A stretch of 64,000 nucleotides of DNA, taken from the NCBI GenBank assembly GCA_052168355.1, contig JBQLZQ010000009.1, forward strand, positions 9,478-73,477. Reading direction: 5' to 3'. The stretch comes from JBQLZQ01 sp052168355 (GTDB taxonomy: Bacteria; Pseudomonadota; Alphaproteobacteria; DSM-16000; Inquilinaceae). A program made the translations under genes and the position numbers. Positions 62,411-64,000 of the stretch are shown here, piece by piece; the first letter of the stretch is position 1, and each line of letters begins with the position of its first letter. The notes beneath the pieces are model-generated. The model ran no database searches, was not told the origin of the DNA, and worked only from the letters and a program-made list of their open reading frames with translations.

Positions 62411-63949
62411 ATGGTTGGATCGAACCCTAAGAAAATCCACGCTCTGTTAACCACGATGCGGCCTTGGGCGGTCATTCTCGTGGTCATGGTCGCCGTGTGC
62501 GGAGGAACCGCCGGGGGACGGGAACCGTCCTGGCATTCGACGCGGTGCTGGATCCAGGTCGCGCCTCCGGAGGTTGTGGAGTGCGGCTACGTCGAGGTGC
62601 CGGAGCGCCGCGACCGCGACACCCGCCCCATCCACCTCGCCGTGACCATTCTGCGCAGCCCGTCGCAGTCTCCGAAAGCCGACCCGATCCTCTATCTCAA
62701 CGGCGGCCCGGGCTTTCCCGCCTACGCGTCCTGGCACGAACTGGATTGGTGGATCTTTCAAACGCGGGCATTTCGCCAGGATCGAGATGTCGTGATCATC
62801 GATCAGCGCGGTCTCCGGCGATCTTTCCCCGCCCTGATCTGTCCCGAACTGATCGACCTGCGAGGTGACGTGGTCGACTGGCCGGACGGGCTGAAACATT
62901 CGAAGAAGTCGGCGGTCAAAGCGCTGTTGGGATGCCGTGAGCGCTATCTCGATCAGGGCATAGATCTCGCGGCGTACACGACACAAGAAAGCGCGCCGGA
63001 CGTGGACGCCGTGGCCACCGCGCTGGGCGTCGAACAGTACAATTTGATCGGCGCGTCCTACGGCACCCGGCTGGCCCTCGAGGTGATGCGACGGTTCCCC
63101 GAGCGTGTGCGCAGCGTCGTCCTGGACGGTGTCTACCCGCCCCACATTCGATCCGATATCGACGACCTTCCGGCCACCAAGCGGATCTTCCTGAAATTGC
63201 TGGACGATTGCGAGAACGACAAGGAGTGCGCCGCCGCCCATCCCGATTTCAAGAACCGGGTGCTGGATTGGGTGGACGGGCTGAGCCTCTCTCCCAGACG
63301 CTATGGGCCCATCTCCTGGTCCCATAGCCGGGTCATGGACGCCGAGGGTCTGATGGCCATGCTCCTCATCGCGTTTCGCGACGTTGAGGAGGTAGCCTTC
63401 GCGCCGGACATTCTCGCCCACGCCATCAACGGGAATTACAAGCCGTTTAGCGAATACTTCTCGGGCATCAGCTATGCCAACGCCGTGGAAGCAAGCGGCC
63501 AACACTTTTCCGTGCAATGCGCCGACAACTGGTTTCCGGACATCAGCGAAACCTTCGAGGCGGCGGCGCGCGAGTACTATCCCTATGGCGGCACGGCGCG
63601 CACATACCTCTACAGCGCGGTCTGCCACAACTGGTTCCCGGAGGGACCGCCGCCCGTGGATCTGAGCCCGGTGTCGTCCGATATCCCCACGCTCATCCTC
63701 AATGGCGGCTATGACATCGTCACGCCGATGGAATGGGGCGTGGACACGGCCCGGCGCCTGCCCCGGTCGCAAACCATCACCATCGACGCCGGCGGCCACA
63801 TTCAGTTGTTCGACGTATCCTGCGTCATTAAGGCGGCGGTCACGTTTCTCAACGATCCGTCCGCCGACATGGGGGCGTTCTGTCCCGACCGGGACGACGG
63901 GATGCGATTTCGCATCAGGGCCAAGAGCAGCGCTGAAACCGCCGACTAG
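62411..63949 (+). CDS. exported alpha/beta hydrolase (tripeptidyl aminopeptidase-like)
   Basis: The 512-residue protein has an N-terminal hydrophobic export segment (about 17-35, after Met16, an alternative start at 62456) and an alpha/beta hydrolase domain: LNGGPGFPAY (oxyanion loop, about 97-106), VIIDQRG, Ser216 in GASYGTR, and a C-terminal TAP-like part with GGYDIVTP and DAGGHIQ (Asp, His). Such proteins release peptides or esters outside the cytoplasm. Several Cys residues suggest disulfides. The gene is the last of the window; the remaining 51 bases are non-coding. Confidence 0.86.
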   Translation: MVGSNPKKIHALLTTMRPWAVILVVMVAVCGGTAGGREPSWHSTRCWIQVAPPEVVECGYVEVPERRDRDTRPIHLAVTILRSPSQSPKADPILYLNGGPGFPAYASWHELDWWIFQTRAFRQDRDVVIIDQRGLRRSFPALICPELIDLRGDVVDWPDGLKHSKKSAVKALLGCRERYLDQGIDLAAYTTQESAPDVDAVATALGVEQYNLIGASYGTRLALEVMRRFPERVRSVVLDGVYPPHIRSDIDDLPATKRIFLKLLDDCENDKECAAAHPDFKNRVLDWVDGLSLSPRRYGPISWSHSRVMDAEGLMAMLLIAFRDVEEVAFAPDILAHAINGNYKPFSEYFSGISYANAVEASGQHFSVQCADNWFPDISETFEAAAREYYPYGGTARTYLYSAVCHNWFPEGPPPVDLSPVSSDIPTLILNGGYDIVTPMEWGVDTARRLPRSQTITIDAGGHIQLFDVSCVIKAAVTFLNDPSADMGAFCPDRDDGMRFRIRAKSSAETAD

Positions 63950-64000
63950 GAGCCTGTCCGAGAATTCGCTAGGCGATGCGAGGGGTCTCTGATTCACTGC

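Noticed and set aside
1..64000. CRISPR array or prophage
   Set aside because: No regularly spaced repeats and no phage structural, integrase or lysis genes were found.

Overview
This is a GC-rich chromosomal window from an alphaproteobacterium, most like a Rhodospirillales-type organism. The evidence is the gene order dusB-ntrB-ntrC-ntrY-ntrX-trkA-dat-hfq-hflX with a fused ispDF beside it, the tmk-holB-metG-tatD-MBL run, a PAS_5-type PAS protein and NtrY/NtrX. The assignment rests on family recognition and synteny, not on a search.

Layout. 0-4 kb: small conserved genes (FrnE-type DsbA, HD hydrolase, PAS protein, YccF); a perfect 60-bp palindrome covers the first stop codon. 4-8.6 kb: a cation P-type ATPase followed by a Kef-like antiporter. 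8.6-11.3 kb: an orphan VapB antitoxin with a VapC remnant, Map, TetR, a GNAT and a MarR remnant. 11.3-22.1 kb: two divergent operons. MarR, creatininase, ketopantoate-reductase-like, SDR, M20 peptidase and GNAT lie on the minus strand; a dipeptide-type ABC importer lies on the plus strand. Together they look like an uptake and breakdown system for an amide or peptide-like compound. 22.1-29.4 kb: a patchy accessory region (DUF4238, MgtE-like transporter, broken GNAT, DUF998, alpha/beta hydrolase, IS481-like transposase remnant between imperfect direct repeats, LysR with a divergent secreted protein) that ends at tRNA-Ser(UGA). 29.6-35.0 kb: LysR, a DUF3830 protein and a complete polyamine-type ABC importer.

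35.1-45 kb is envelope and housekeeping: YdcF-like, RlpA, D,D-carboxypeptidase, tmk, holB, metG, tatD, a PhnP-like MBL hydrolase, an EamA transporter, a GNAT and mazG. 46-60.1 kb is one long minus-strand block: promoter, dusB, ntrBC, ntrYX, trkA, dat, hfq, hflX, a cyclic-nucleotide-binding TrxR-like flavoprotein and an inositol-monophosphatase-like enzyme. It joins nitrogen sensing, K+ uptake control and RNA regulation. 60.2-64 kb on the plus strand holds ispDF, pgpA, a CinA C-terminal-type amidohydrolase and an exported alpha/beta hydrolase.

The best candidates for something undescribed are the divergent creatininase/M20/dipeptide-ABC locus (11.3-22.1 kb), the LysR-DUF3830-ABC cassette (29.6-35.0 kb) and a 23-residue leader ORF coupled to the P-type ATPase. 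No CRISPR array, prophage or recognisable defence island was seen.
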